DNA of 64,000 nucleotides from Acidiferrobacterales bacterium (GCA_028820695.1 JAPPIB010000057.1:46800-110799), one strand, 5' to 3'. Shown: positions 15,049 through 24,802, counted from the stretch's first letter. Notes: a model not told the origin generated them from the letters alone. Program-made: numbers and translations.

Positions 15049-15865
15049 TTCTGGGACCTGCAGGAGTTTGGAAGGGGTCAGTGTACTGGTCACACGACCG
15101 TCTGCCTACGCCGGATATCTGATCGGCGAAATCGAGTTGCGCGGCGGACACGCCATCGCGCTGCCGACCGTACAGGTTGAATACACCGTGGAGGCTTCGG
15201 GTCTTCCGGCTGTCCTGTGCGCAGATTCGGAGCGAAAGCTTGCAATATTCACCAGTCGAAATGCAGTGGATGCGGTAGCCGAGTGGCTGCGAGACAGCAA
15301 TGCCGCATGGCCGCGTGTTCTCGAATGTGCTGCGGTCGGCCGCAAGACGGCACAGGCGATAGAAAATTCATTCGGCATCGATTGCGCGATCTATCCCGAA
15401 TCAGCCCATGGCATCACCCATCTGATGGAAATGGACAGAATGCAGAATCTTGCTCGGACACCGTCCATGGTGATCGACGGCGGCGGCGCGAATTCCAAGA
15501 AATTGTCGGATCTCCTGCGGCATCGGGGCTCTCCCTCGGTTGCACATTTTGTTGTGTATCGCAGAAAATGTCCCGATGTTGATATCGGGCCTGTTGCCGA
15601 GTATCTGGGTCAGGGCTCGATCGGCTACGTTGTGATCACCAGCGTGTCTGGCGCCACCAATCTGTTCAGCATATTGGGCACACAACTGTCAGACCGGTTG
15701 AGGGCATCATGTATGATTACTTACAGTGAGAGAATCGCGGACCGCATATGCTCTGAAGGCTTTGATCAGGTGGTCGTTGCCAGCGAGTCGTGCGATGATG
15801 CGGTCATCGCGGCGATTGAGAATTCCGTTCAGGCTCAAGACATGAACATCGCCAGTGGACTTTGA
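15029..15865 (+). CDS. hemD: Uroporphyrinogen-III synthase
   Basis: Closes hydroxymethylbilane to uroporphyrinogen III with inversion of ring D. From the ATG at 15029 the protein is 278 aa and overlaps the end of hemC by 20 bases, a usual hemC-hemD arrangement. The longer frame back to 14951 reads through hemC and has no family features. Primary sequence is poorly conserved in this family. The LVTRPSAYAGYLIGEIELRGG start, the FTSRNAV block and the AVGRKTAQAIE segment are typical, and position supports the call. Confidence 0.93.
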   Translation: MPGRRIDSGTCRSLEGVSVLVTRPSAYAGYLIGEIELRGGHAIALPTVQVEYTVEASGLPAVLCADSERKLAIFTSRNAVDAVAEWLRDSNAAWPRVLECAAVGRKTAQAIENSFGIDCAIYPESAHGITHLMEMDRMQNLARTPSMVIDGGGANSKKLSDLLRHRGSPSVAHFVVYRRKCPDVDIGPVAEYLGQGSIGYVVITSVSGATNLFSILGTQLSDRLRASCMITYSERIADRICSEGFDQVVVASESCDDAVIAAIENSVQAQDMNIASGL

Positions 15866-15905
15866 CGAGTCATGACAATGAGAACAAATTGGAGTAGGTT
15901 TTAAG

Positions 15906-17063
15906 ATGGCTGAAGAATCGACACAACCCGACTCACGCGGGTCATCCGGTCAATCCGATAAAGCGAAGCGAGCGCGTAAACCCAAGCAAACAAGTTCCGG
16001 TGCAAAGTTCTGGATTTTTGTCGCATTGCTGTTGTCCCTGGTTTCGCTCGGTGGTGCCGGTTACCTGTTTTATCAACAGGAATTCAGGATTCTTCCCCAG
16101 TTCGCTTCCGAGAGTGAATTCATTCAGGATGTCGACAGTCAGATCTCGGAACTGACTGAAAGCATCTCCCGGCAGAAAGACGAACTGATTGCCGGGTTGC
16201 AGGGTCTGGACGACGAGGTTGAAGACCGGGATGGGAAGATCGAACGCCTCGAGAGCGAAATGCAGCAATCATTCGAGCAATTGACGCGACAGCTTGAAGA
16301 TGTCAAGGCCTCGCTGTCCGCGATTTATGAGAATCAGGACGATGAGACAGACGAGTGGAGAGTTCAGGAAATTATCTTTCTGATGGTACTGGCCCGGCAT
16401 CGGATTGAGATCGACGGGAATGTGAACTCCGCGTTGGTGGTCTGGCGGGCGGTCGAAGATCAGCTCCAGACCATTTCCAACCCGGGACTGTTCGACGCAA
16501 AACTGGCAATTGAGGAGGAGATTGCAGCGCTTGAGAATCTTGTACCGATAGATTTGGGTGACGTTTCGAGTCGCTTGTTGAGGTTGGCCGTTGATGTCGA
16601 GCAGCTGCCGCTGGATCTGTCAGCCGCTTCGATGCTGCAAGATGATGGCGACGACAATGCGATGCCCGACCAGCCTGTTGAGGTGGACAGTTCGATGGGC
16701 TCTGGACTAATCACGGAAGTCTGGACGGATATCCAGTCGTTGGTACGCGTGAAGAAGATCGATCCGTCTGAACAGTCACTGCTCAGGCCGGACATGATAA
16801 TCAATGTGGTGGAAAACCTGAAGTCGGCGCTGTTCGCGGCGCAATCCGCGGCAATACGATCCGATCAGCAGTTGTTTGAGGCCAATCTTGAGTATGTCAG
16901 GGCTTCAGTCGGACAACAGTTCTCTTCGGACTCGTCTGTGGTTGCCGAATTTTCCAGCGAGGTCAGCGCATTGATCGCAACCGACATCGTGCTGGACATT
17001 CCAGACCTTTCCCGTTCCATTGAGCTTCTGGAACAGGCGCTTGAATCGGCGATCGTGGAGTAG
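15906..17063 (+). CDS. hemX: HemX-like membrane protein
   Basis: Proteobacterial HemX, often labelled uroporphyrin-III C-methyltransferase but lacking a recognisable SAM domain; its role in tetrapyrrole metabolism is unproven. 385 aa. About 35 charged residues precede one transmembrane segment (WIFVALLLSLVSLGGAGYLFY, residues about 37-57). A predicted coiled coil rich in Glu, Gln and Asp follows from about 70 to 145, then an acidic soluble domain. Topology is N-in with a large periplasmic domain. It follows hemD by 40 bases and precedes hemY by 4. Confidence 0.88.
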   Translation: MAEESTQPDSRGSSGQSDKAKRARKPKQTSSGAKFWIFVALLLSLVSLGGAGYLFYQQEFRILPQFASESEFIQDVDSQISELTESISRQKDELIAGLQGLDDEVEDRDGKIERLESEMQQSFEQLTRQLEDVKASLSAIYENQDDETDEWRVQEIIFLMVLARHRIEIDGNVNSALVVWRAVEDQLQTISNPGLFDAKLAIEEEIAALENLVPIDLGDVSSRLLRLAVDVEQLPLDLSAASMLQDDGDDNAMPDQPVEVDSSMGSGLITEVWTDIQSLVRVKKIDPSEQSLLRPDMIINVVENLKSALFAAQSAAIRSDQQLFEANLEYVRASVGQQFSSDSSVVAEFSSEVSALIATDIVLDIPDLSRSIELLEQALESAIVE

Positions 17064-17067
17064 TGCC

Positions 17068-18243
17068 ATGATCTATATGATTCTATTGCTGATTCTGACT
17101 GCCATTGTCTCTGTTGTGACGCTCTCTACGCTGGGCGAGCCCGGCTACGTATTTCTGCAGTGGAGTGAATGGCAGATCGAGACTTCCTTGATTTTTGCTG
17201 TCGCGGCGATCTTTCTATTCATCGTTGTCTTGTATCTGGTGTTCGATGTTGTTTCTGCCATTTTGGGAATCCCCCGTCGTATCGGCCGTTCGTATCGAGA
17301 GTACAAGGATGCAAAAAGATTGATCAGGACCGGCCAGGGGCTGAAGTTTCTTCTGCTGGGTGACTGGGACCGGGCTGAAAAGTTATTGAGCAGTATGGCG
17401 AGGCATCTGCCCGAGCCTGAATTCAACTATCTTGCGGCCGCTTTCGCGGCAGAAAAGCGCGGTGATTCGAAAAAAAGACAGGAGTATCTCGAAAAGGCCA
17501 AGGGAAGCAATTCGGATCACAAGCATGTCGTGGAGCTTGTAAATTGCCAGTTTCAGATCGCTAGCGGTGAACATGAGGAGGCGATCGAGGCGCTGAAACG
17601 ATTATGCTCGCATCTTCCAAACTATCCGGTCGCGTTTGCAATGCTGGCTGAAGCCTATCAGAAAACCGGCGACTGGACGGCTTTGGCTCAGCTTCGACCT
17701 CACTTGCAGAAATCGAAAGCCCTTACGCCCGATGAACTCAAGCTATTGGACTCGCGCGTGCTTAACAACCGCTTGCGCTCAGCGCAGACCGCCAGCGAGC
17801 TGTTCAAGGTCTGGAAAGGAATTTCGTCACGCGAGCAGAACATGGTGGAATTCAGTGGATTGTATGTTCGCCGGCTGCTCGAGTTCGATCGTCATCAGGA
17901 AGCGGAACAAGTCATCCGGCGATTGCTCGCTCGCAACTGGCATTCTGAGCTGGCATATTTATATGGTTTGATTGGCGGCAATCTGAGTGACAGCGAGTTG
18001 TATGAAACGGCCGGCAAATGGCTGGCGGAACATCCGGAAGATCCGGAGTTGCTGCTGACAGTCGGAAAACTCGCAATCCGCAACGAGCTCCCGGACAAGG
18101 CAGTGGAACATCTGCGGGCCTCCGCTGACAATGGGGGCAGAACTGAGGCCACGGAAGCACTCGGAAAACTGCTTCTGGCGCAACGTCGTATAGACGAAGC
18201 TGTGGACGCCTACCGCAAAGCGCTATCCGGTTCGGCCGACTAG
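17068..18243 (+). CDS. hemY: HemY-like TPR membrane protein
   Basis: The proteobacterial HemY, a TPR protein of the heme biosynthesis operon, not protoporphyrinogen oxidase. 391 aa from the ATG at 17068, 4 bases after hemX, preceded by GTGGAG. Two N-terminal transmembrane helices occupy residues 1-20 and about 40-62. They are followed by the conserved RGIPRR-like turn (here LGIPRRIGRSYREYK) and TPR-like helical repeats to the C-terminus. The frame extends upstream to 17020 inside hemX; that extension lacks membrane character and was not used. Confidence 0.9.
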   Translation: MIYMILLLILTAIVSVVTLSTLGEPGYVFLQWSEWQIETSLIFAVAAIFLFIVVLYLVFDVVSAILGIPRRIGRSYREYKDAKRLIRTGQGLKFLLLGDWDRAEKLLSSMARHLPEPEFNYLAAAFAAEKRGDSKKRQEYLEKAKGSNSDHKHVVELVNCQFQIASGEHEEAIEALKRLCSHLPNYPVAFAMLAEAYQKTGDWTALAQLRPHLQKSKALTPDELKLLDSRVLNNRLRSAQTASELFKVWKGISSREQNMVEFSGLYVRRLLEFDRHQEAEQVIRRLLARNWHSELAYLYGLIGGNLSDSELYETAGKWLAEHPEDPELLLTVGKLAIRNELPDKAVEHLRASADNGGRTEATEALGKLLLAQRRIDEAVDAYRKALSGSAD

Positions 18244-18256
18244 CATCACGCCTGGT

Positions 18257-19300
18257 TCAGTTTTCCGATACCGATGGATAGAGCGTATCGGTGGAAAACT
18301 CGAACGAATCGTAATACAGATGACTTGCGTCAAGTCCGTGGTCTGGAAATGTCTCGCGGATGACATCGATCATCGGCGGCGGTCCGCTGGCGTAGACATC
18401 ATAGTCAGTCAGGTCAGGGTAATGATGGAGCACGGATTCGTGTACCCAGCCTGTCTCGCCCGTCCAGTTGTCCTGTTCCATCGGCTCTGACAAGACCGGT
18501 GTGAACCGAAAGCTGGCTGGCGCCTGCTCAGCCCACGCTTGTACTGTCTCGTACAAATACAGGTCGCGATAGGCACGCACGCCCCAGAATAGGTGCATTG
18601 GACGCATGTTGCCATTGCCCAGCGCATCCTCGATCATCGCGTTCAGTGGCGCGAATCCTGTTCCACCCGCAATCAGGATGACCGGACGTTCGGAGTCCTT
18701 GCGCAGAAAAAAAGTGCCGAGCGGTCCTTCGAATCGAAGGATGTCGCGCGACTTCATGGATTGAAAGATATGTGTGGTGAATCGTCCATTCGGAACGTGG
18801 CGAACATGCAAAGTCAGTGATTCGCCATTCGGCGGATTGGCGATTGAGAATCCGCGGCGTCGCTGATCCCGCATCATCACGTCGATGTATTGGCCGGGAA
18901 TGTAGTTGAAGAATGCCTCACCGGGCAACTGCAGTGTAAGCTCCATCACATCATGAGCCAGAAGGTTGAGCGCCTGCACCCGGCACGGCAGTTTCTGGAT
19001 GCTGATGTTGGATAGTGTTGGGATCTCCTCGGCGCGAACCTCGAGATCTTCTATCGGCCGTGCACGGCACAATAAGATGGCACCGGCTTCCCGTTCGGCA
19101 TCCGTCATGGCGGACTTGTCGTACGGATCATAAGCAACCTTGCCTGAGACCAGCGTTGATTTGCACGCTGCACACGTTCCATTTCTGCAACTGTAGGGAA
19201 CTGCGACACCCTGGCGCAATATGGCGTCGAGAATTGTTTCGTCAGGACGGACGGTGTAGTCTCGTTGTGACGACAGATTTCTGACTTGAAATTCGGACAT
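18257..19300 (-). CDS. Ferredoxin-reductase fusion (CDP-6-deoxyglucoseen reductase-like)
   Basis: A plant-type 2Fe-2S domain fused to an FAD/NAD(P) reductase domain. This architecture is shared by phenol hydroxylase and benzoate dioxygenase reductases and by proteins labelled CDP-6-deoxy-delta-3,4-glucoseen reductase. 347 aa. Ligands C38, C43, C46 and C78 are present. The FAD motif is RRGFSIANPP, the NAD(P) motif GGTGFAPLNAMIEDA, and the C-terminal end YASGPPPMID. No oxygenase partner lies nearby, so the electron acceptor is unknown. Convergent with hemY, divergent from mutM. The ring-biosynthesis name should not be taken literally. Confidence 0.85.
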   Translation of the reverse strand: MSEFQVRNLSSQRDYTVRPDETILDAILRQGVAVPYSCRNGTCAACKSTLVSGKVAYDPYDKSAMTDAEREAGAILLCRARPIEDLEVRAEEIPTLSNISIQKLPCRVQALNLLAHDVMELTLQLPGEAFFNYIPGQYIDVMMRDQRRRGFSIANPPNGESLTLHVRHVPNGRFTTHIFQSMKSRDILRFEGPLGTFFLRKDSERPVILIAGGTGFAPLNAMIEDALGNGNMRPMHLFWGVRAYRDLYLYETVQAWAEQAPASFRFTPVLSEPMEQDNWTGETGWVHESVLHHYPDLTDYDVYASGPPPMIDVIRETFPDHGLDASHLYYDSFEFSTDTLYPSVSEN

Positions 19301-19368
19301 GGAAATTTCCGCTTTATGAGAAAATGCCCTTCAGATACAGGAAAATGAATATCGCAATATTTTAAATC

Positions 19369-20184
19369 ATGCCTGAGCTCCCTGAAGTCGAAACAACTGT
19401 TCGCGGAATCTCACCCTTGCTGGTCGGACGCAGGATCACGAATCTTGTTGTGCGTGAATCCAGACTGCGCTGGCCGATACCCGAAACACTCGCGGACCAC
19501 ATCATCAACAGGCAGGTGACGAGCGTCAGTCGACGTGCGAAGTACATTCTGATCGGGGTTGAATCCGGACACATTCTCATTCATCTTGGCATGTCCGGAA
19601 GTCTGAGATTCGCGGCCAGCGGTGAACATTACAAGTTTCATGATCATGTCGACCTTGAAATTGACAACGAAAGAGCGCTCCGCTTTCACGATCCGCGTCG
19701 GTTCGGGTGCGTTTTGTGGATCGAGGGCAACCCGGCACAATTCAAGTTGTTGAGAAATCTCGGTCCGGAACCGCTGGCGGACGGATTCAACGCGGATTAT
19801 CTTTATGCGGTGTCAAGGGCTCGCCGAACTGCTGTGAAGAATCTGATCATGGACAGTCGCGTTGTAGTCGGTGTCGGCAATATCTATGCTTCAGAAGCTC
19901 TGTTCCGCGCCGGCATCCGCCCTGGGACGCGTGCCAGTCGGATCTCCAGGCCGAAATACCATCGTTTGGTCAAGGCGATCGAAGATACGTTGAGCGATGC
20001 GATCACTGCAGGCGGAACCACCCTGAGAGATTTTGTCAATGGCTATGGAGCGCCTGGATACTTCAGACAGGAGCTTGCGGTTTACGAAAGGGCGGGCAAG
20101 GCCTGCAAGTCATGCCAGACCCCGATCAGCAGGAAGACGATCGGACAACGTTCAACCTATTACTGCCGGACCTGTCAGAAATGA
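19369..20184 (+). CDS. mutM: Formamidopyrimidine-DNA glycosylase
   Basis: Bifunctional glycosylase/AP lyase that removes 8-oxoguanine and Fapy lesions. 271 aa. Seen: the N-terminal PELPEVETT, in which Pro2 (after Met removal) is the Schiff-base nucleophile and Glu3 is catalytic. The conserved Lys is in RRAKYILIG. The helix-two-turn-helix region contains VVGVGNIYASEALFRAGI. A C-terminal zinc finger has the CKSC and CRTC pairs. Its stop is two bases from the stop of the convergent ferredoxin gene. Confidence 0.97.
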   Translation: MPELPEVETTVRGISPLLVGRRITNLVVRESRLRWPIPETLADHIINRQVTSVSRRAKYILIGVESGHILIHLGMSGSLRFAASGEHYKFHDHVDLEIDNERALRFHDPRRFGCVLWIEGNPAQFKLLRNLGPEPLADGFNADYLYAVSRARRTAVKNLIMDSRVVVGVGNIYASEALFRAGIRPGTRASRISRPKYHRLVKAIEDTLSDAITAGGTTLRDFVNGYGAPGYFRQELAVYERAGKACKSCQTPISRKTIGQRSTYYCRTCQK

Positions 20185-20185
20185 G

Positions 20186-20473
<288 letters not shown>

Positions 20474-20498
20474 TCAGATCTGTAAAGTTGGTGCGACA

Positions 20499-20527
20499 CT
20501 GACTTCGCCGCCGTCTCGCCGTACAAT
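20499..20527 (+). promoter_or_regulatory. Candidate promoter for the ABC ATPase gene
   Basis: CTGACT (20499-20504) and TACAAT (20522-20527) are separated by 17 bases in the 115-base divergent gap. Transcription would start about 40 bases before the GTG at 20574. Both boxes are moderate matches and were found by eye. Confidence 0.35.
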
Positions 20528-20573
20528 ATTCTATCGGAAATTCCTGTTTCACGAAATTCGGAGATTACACCGG

Positions 20574-21365
20574 GTGACTGACAATTATCTCATTGATATG
20601 CACAACGTGACGGTGTATCGAGGCAGCTCGAAGATCCTCAGTGAGTTTTCGCTGCAGCTTCCGCGCGACCGGAGCATCGCGATATTGGGCCCGAACGGGG
20701 CAGGGAAGTCTACGTTGCTGAAAGTGCTGATGCGTGAACTGTATCCGGTGCGAAATGAAGATTCATGGGTCAGGATTCTCGGCCAAGACACTTGGAATGT
20801 CTGGGAACTGAGACGGAATCTCGGGTTTATCTCACAGGACCTGCAGAATCGCTATCTGGGTTATGTGAAGGGGATCGAAGTTGTCATGTCGGGATTTCAC
20901 TCAAGTGTCGGCTTATATGACCACCAGCAGATTGAGTCCTCATGGACTGAACTTGCGACCCGCATCATGAAGAATTTGGGAATCAACCATCTTCGCGCGG
21001 ACGAATACTCGCGTATGTCAACCGGCGAACAGCGAAGATTTCTGCTCGCCAGGGCATTGGTAAGCGATCCGGGCACACTGGTCCTCGATGAGCCCACGAG
21101 CGGACTGGACCTGAATGCTACCTTCCAGTATTTGCGAATTATCAGATGTCTGATTGCGGACGGAAAGCAACTTGTGCTGGTCACCCATCATATCCATGAA
21201 ATCCCACCGGAAGTCTCGCTTGTCGTGTTGGTGAAACATGGCCGGATTGTCGGCTTTGGCGAAAAGCAGGAACTATTGACCGATGACAAGCTGAGTGATC
21301 TTTACGAAACTTCGATGAATGTTGTATCGCAGAACGGCTATTATCAAGTTTTGCCCGGTGCCTGA
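20574..21365 (+). CDS. ABC transporter ATP-binding protein (ModF/YlmA-like)
   Basis: ABC ATPase of 263 aa with Walker A GPNGAGKST near residues 39-47, a Q-loop at GFISQDL, a degenerate signature RMSTGEQRRF, Walker B TLVLDEPTSGLD and the switch His in LVTHH. The sequence resembles the COG1119 group (ModF/YlmA), whose partners are uncertain. No permease or binding protein is adjacent, so it may be an orphan ATPase serving a distant system. It begins with GTG at 20574; an internal ATG at 20598 is an alternative. Confidence 0.85.
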   Translation: MTDNYLIDMHNVTVYRGSSKILSEFSLQLPRDRSIAILGPNGAGKSTLLKVLMRELYPVRNEDSWVRILGQDTWNVWELRRNLGFISQDLQNRYLGYVKGIEVVMSGFHSSVGLYDHQQIESSWTELATRIMKNLGINHLRADEYSRMSTGEQRRFLLARALVSDPGTLVLDEPTSGLDLNATFQYLRIIRCLIADGKQLVLVTHHIHEIPPEVSLVVLVKHGRIVGFGEKQELLTDDKLSDLYETSMNVVSQNGYYQVLPGA

Positions 21366-21532
21366 GTCGCGGCTGGCGCAAACTGGGACTCTGTGCTGAA
21401 AATCACTACCGCAGTTTGCGGGTATAATCCAAAGACTGTCGAAGTGATGACCGTTCACGCCCGAAGCATCGCTGGATTCACCATGGTGCAAGAGTCGTAT
21501 TACCAATTCCGAAGTCTTTGAGAGCGTTCTCG

Positions 21533-22576
21533 ATGAAAATAAACACTGAGTCTGTAATTGTAGGAGCGGGTCCCTGTGGCCTGTTTCAGATTTTTGAGCT
21601 TGGATTGCTTGGAATCAAATGTCATATCGTCGATTCCCTGTCGATGACCGGGGGGCAGTGCTCAACACTCTATGCCGACAAGCCGATCTATGACATACCG
21701 GGCTATCCTGTGGTAGGCGGACAGGAACTGGTTGATCTGCTGGTAAAGCAGGCATCGCCGTTTGAACCCGAGTATGTGCTCGGTGAACAGGTCACAGGTG
21801 TGCTCAAGCGTGATGACGGGAGGTTTGACGTGACCACATCGTCGGGTACCGAATTTGATGCTGGAACCATCGTCATCGCAGGCGGCCTCGGTGCATTTGA
21901 CGCACGTCCGTTACGTACACCGGGCGCTGCGCAGCATGCCGGTCAGAATCTCAATTATCACGTCAGTGACAAGAACAAGTACCGCGGCAAGAGAGTGGCG
22001 ATTCTAGGGGGCGGCGACTCGGCGCTCGACTGGGCGCTGGAGCTTCATGGCATTGCCTCAAGCGTGGTGGTGGTTCATCGTCGACAGGAATTTCGCGCAC
22101 AGCCAGCCTCCGTTGTGCAAATGAAAAAAATCGCAGATAGCGACTCAGGCAGCATGAGCTATCACATAGCCCGTATCGAAAGGATACTTGAGGACAGCGG
22201 ACAGCTTTCAGGGATTCGGATCGTCACCTTCAGCGATGATCCACAGACGATCGATATTGAGTTTGACGAGCTGCTGGTTTTCTACGGTCTTTCGCCCAAT
22301 CTTGGTCCGATCGCACAGTGGGGCCTGCAGCTGGACCGCAAGACAATCACTGTGGACACCGAAAACAGCCAGACCAGTGAAGCGGGCATATTCGCGATCG
22401 GTGACATTGCTTCGTATCCCGGAAAGAAGAAGTTGATTCTGTGCGGATTCCACGAAGCGGCCATGGCTGCATTCGGGGTGCAGCACTATCTGTATCCCGA
22501 AATCAAACAGCGCGTGCAGTTCACGACAACCAGTCCCATCATGCATGAGCGGCTGAAGGTGGACGGCGAGCTTTGA
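21533..22576 (+). CDS. Ferredoxin/flavodoxin-NADP+ reductase, thioredoxin-reductase type
   Basis: FAD enzyme that transfers electrons between NADPH and ferredoxin; similar to YumC-type FNRs. 347 aa from the ATG at 21533, which has a GAGAG about 9 bases upstream. The frame also offers a TTG at 21518. Seen: the N-terminal FAD motif VGAGPCGLF, the conserved GGQCSTLYADKPIYDIPGYP block of this subfamily, the NADPH motif LGGGDSALDWA, and the C-terminal FAIGDIASYPGKKKLI. The redox CxxC of true thioredoxin reductase is absent, which supports the FNR assignment. Confidence 0.92.
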   Translation: MKINTESVIVGAGPCGLFQIFELGLLGIKCHIVDSLSMTGGQCSTLYADKPIYDIPGYPVVGGQELVDLLVKQASPFEPEYVLGEQVTGVLKRDDGRFDVTTSSGTEFDAGTIVIAGGLGAFDARPLRTPGAAQHAGQNLNYHVSDKNKYRGKRVAILGGGDSALDWALELHGIASSVVVVHRRQEFRAQPASVVQMKKIADSDSGSMSYHIARIERILEDSGQLSGIRIVTFSDDPQTIDIEFDELLVFYGLSPNLGPIAQWGLQLDRKTITVDTENSQTSEAGIFAIGDIASYPGKKKLILCGFHEAAMAAFGVQHYLYPEIKQRVQFTTTSPIMHERLKVDGEL

Positions 22577-22987
22577 AGCGTGTGTGTTGCTGGACGAGCC
22601 GACCCGAGCAAGACCGGTTGCATATGCAGTTCAATGCTTCTCACCCTTGACGAAAAAACCAACCGCGCACAAAGCAAGGTTTCGCAAGCGCTCTTTGTGC
22701 CGAACGTTCGACTGAATGCATCTTTTGACGACAGTTGCCTCATTTCAGAAATTCGGGCTGGTTACTGAGTTTGGGAGCATCCCGATTGCGTTTGTCACAA
22801 GACCACCCATACCAGTCAATCCACAGATGGAAACATTGTGTGCCAATCTCAATTGGCTCCTATTGTGAATCTGGCACGGCAAGCCGATGTGGTGGGGGCT
22901 TTGCATGTCATTTCCAATGAAACGCGACTTCTTGCACAATAAAATGCTTCCAATGTCGTTCAGCCTGAACTTACGGATTCTCAAACC
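22577..22987. other. Non-coding gap before the quinone oxidoreductase
   Basis: 411 bases with no supportable gene on either strand. The 62-codon frame at 22580-22768 has no family features. I see no tRNA, no strong hairpin with a U-tract and no clear promoter pair, though the last 60 bases are AT-richer (CACAATAAAATG) and may hold the promoter of the next gene. Confidence 0.5.
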
Positions 22988-23980
22988 ATGAGCGGGTATG
23001 CTCAAGTCCTTCATGCCCTGGGCCCTGCGGAAAACATGCGGTGGGAACATTGGCCGATTTCAGCGCCAGCCTGTGACGAGGTTCGTCTGCGCCATACGGT
23101 CATCGGCTTCAATTTTGCTGATACCTATCATCGCGGCGCAATTCCACACCCCTGGCCTGTTCCACCGTGTCCGGTGGTCATCGGTTTCGAGGCTGTCGGA
23201 GTCGTGGAAGACATCGGTAGTGAAGTGACAGGATTCAAGATCGGCGACCGGGTGGCTTACGCGGTGCCCCCGCTTGGCAGTTATTCAGAGGTTCGAAATT
23301 ATCCCATCCGGCATCTTGTCCGCGTTCCCGATGGACTTGAGGATAAACAGGTTGCTGCTTTGCTGCTCAAGGGCATGACAGCATACTACCTGTTGCATCA
23401 GACTTACAGCGTCCAGCCCGGTGACACGATTTTAGTCCACGCGGCCGCTGGGGCAATGGGTCAGATCCTGTGTCAATGGGGAAAGACGCTTGGAGCGACT
23501 GTCGTCGGAACGGTCAGTACCGAGAACAAAGCGCAAGCCGCGTACGAAGCTGGCTGTGATCATCCGGTTGTCCGTTCCGAGGAGAGCTTTGTCGACAAGG
23601 TGTGGCAGGTATCCGGGGGAGAAGGCGCGGCGGTCGTGTATGAGTCGATCGGCAAGGACACGCTGCAGCAGTCACTGGACAGTCTGCGTCCTATGGGAAT
23701 GTGTGCGGCCTATGGTCATGTATCCGGACCTCCGGACCCGGTCGACATCATTCACGATCTGGGCCGTCGGGGGTCGTTGTTCATCACTCGTCCGGCAATC
23801 ATGCACTATGTTGACCGGAGAAAGGATCTCGATGTCGCAGCCAAGACCCTGTTCGAAGCGATTGGCGACGGCGTAGTCAAGGCGAATGTCAACTACGAAT
23901 ATGCGCTCAAGGACGCGGCTGAGGCGCATCGGGCCGTCGAGAGCGGAACGACTGTCGGAGCGACCGTTCTGATTCCCTGA
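22988..23980 (+). CDS. NADPH:quinone reductase (zinc-independent MDR family)
   Basis: Medium-chain dehydrogenase/reductase of the QOR group, reducing quinones or enones with NADPH. 330 aa. Seen: the N-terminal GroES-like domain with FNFADTYHRGAIPHPWPVPP, the VIGFEAVGVVEDIGSEV segment, and the nucleotide-binding HAAAGAMGQILCQW motif near residues 151-164 (the QOR form of the Rossmann glycine motif). The zinc-ligand cysteines of alcohol dehydrogenases are missing. Monocistronic by appearance. Confidence 0.9.
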   Translation: MSGYAQVLHALGPAENMRWEHWPISAPACDEVRLRHTVIGFNFADTYHRGAIPHPWPVPPCPVVIGFEAVGVVEDIGSEVTGFKIGDRVAYAVPPLGSYSEVRNYPIRHLVRVPDGLEDKQVAALLLKGMTAYYLLHQTYSVQPGDTILVHAAAGAMGQILCQWGKTLGATVVGTVSTENKAQAAYEAGCDHPVVRSEESFVDKVWQVSGGEGAAVVYESIGKDTLQQSLDSLRPMGMCAAYGHVSGPPDPVDIIHDLGRRGSLFITRPAIMHYVDRRKDLDVAAKTLFEAIGDGVVKANVNYEYALKDAAEAHRAVESGTTVGATVLIP

Positions 23981-23984
23981 ATTC

Positions 23985-24000
23985 CCCGACATTCGTCGGG
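23985..24000 (+). terminator. Weak hairpin after the quinone oxidoreductase
   Basis: CCCGAC and GTCGGG form a perfect 6-bp stem around ATTC, five bases after the stop codon. No U-tract follows, so this is at most a weak or rho-assisted terminator. Confidence 0.25.
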
Positions 24001-24136
24001 TGTCGCCCCAGGTCCCTCATCCAGGGTACCGATAACAGTGCTGGCGCGCTGTAACGCCGCTGGAATGAAAAACTGATTCACGTATATGGTAAATTGACGT
24101 TATTGAATCAATTTTCCTGTACACAAGACCAGTCCA

Positions 24137-24802
24137 GTGAATAACCCGCTCAACAGCAATGAGCTGTACAGAAGGCGAAGTGAATCTGAAGCGAACTTAT
24201 CCGAATACCTGAATCTTCGGATCCATCGCTCCCTGAGTTGGCTGGAGCGTGCCGAGAAACAGACCGACGATGATTCCGCGTTCATATTCTACTGGCTGGC
24301 GTTCAACTCGCTGTATGCTCGAGAGCGTCTCGATCATGATGAACTGATCGAAACCGAAAGAGATGTCCTGGGGCAATACTTCGACAAGATTGTAATGATC
24401 GACAAGGATCACGTGATTTATGATGAGTTCTGGCAACGATTCCCGGATCCGATTCGCAATCTGCTGGCGAACAAGTTCGTCTATCAGCCTTTCTGGAACC
24501 ATTTCAACAATATTCCCGGCAATGATGACTGGGAGAACAGATTTGACAAGTCAAAGATGATGAGCCTGGCTGCGCTGAAGCACGAAGACACCGGAAAGAT
24601 GCTCAAATTGATATTCGATCGTCTATACGTCTTGAGAAATCAGGTGTTTCACGGTGCTGCGACCTGGCACAGCAGCGTCAATCGCGAACAAATTCGGGAC
24701 TCATTGAATATTCTTGCGTTTTTGGTCCCGATTCTGATTGATCTGATGATGAAGAATCCTGAGGAATCTTGGGGCCGGCCTTATTATCTGGTAGTCAAAT
24801 AG
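24137..24802 (+). CDS. HEPN-like protein (Apea-type)
   Basis: 221 aa starting with GTG. The protein is largely helical by composition. It carries LRNQVFHG, in which R167, N168 and H172 form the Rx4-6H motif of HEPN ribonucleases, with the polar residue after Arg as usual. The N-terminal segment FIFYWLAFNSLYARER is typical of Apea-like HEPN proteins. Many HEPN proteins are RNA-cleaving toxins or defence effectors, but no nucleotidyltransferase antitoxin or other defence gene is adjacent, so its role is unknown. Confidence 0.75.
   Translation: MNNPLNSNELYRRRSESEANLSEYLNLRIHRSLSWLERAEKQTDDDSAFIFYWLAFNSLYARERLDHDELIETERDVLGQYFDKIVMIDKDHVIYDEFWQRFPDPIRNLLANKFVYQPFWNHFNNIPGNDDWENRFDKSKMMSLAALKHEDTGKMLKLIFDRLYVLRNQVFHGAATWHSSVNREQIRDSLNILAFLVPILIDLMMKNPEESWGRPYYLVVK

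Noticed and set aside
15906..17063. HemX as a true uroporphyrinogen-III C-methyltransferase
   Set aside because: There is no SAM-binding domain; the protein is a single-pass membrane protein with a coiled coil.
18257..19300. Literal reading as a deoxysugar (CDP-glucoseen) reductase
   Set aside because: No other deoxysugar genes are present; the domain arrangement is shared by many unrelated electron-transfer reductases.
22580..22768. 62-codon frame in the gap after the ferredoxin-NADP reductase
   Set aside because: No family similarity by eye, no ribosome binding site, and composition like the surrounding non-coding DNA.
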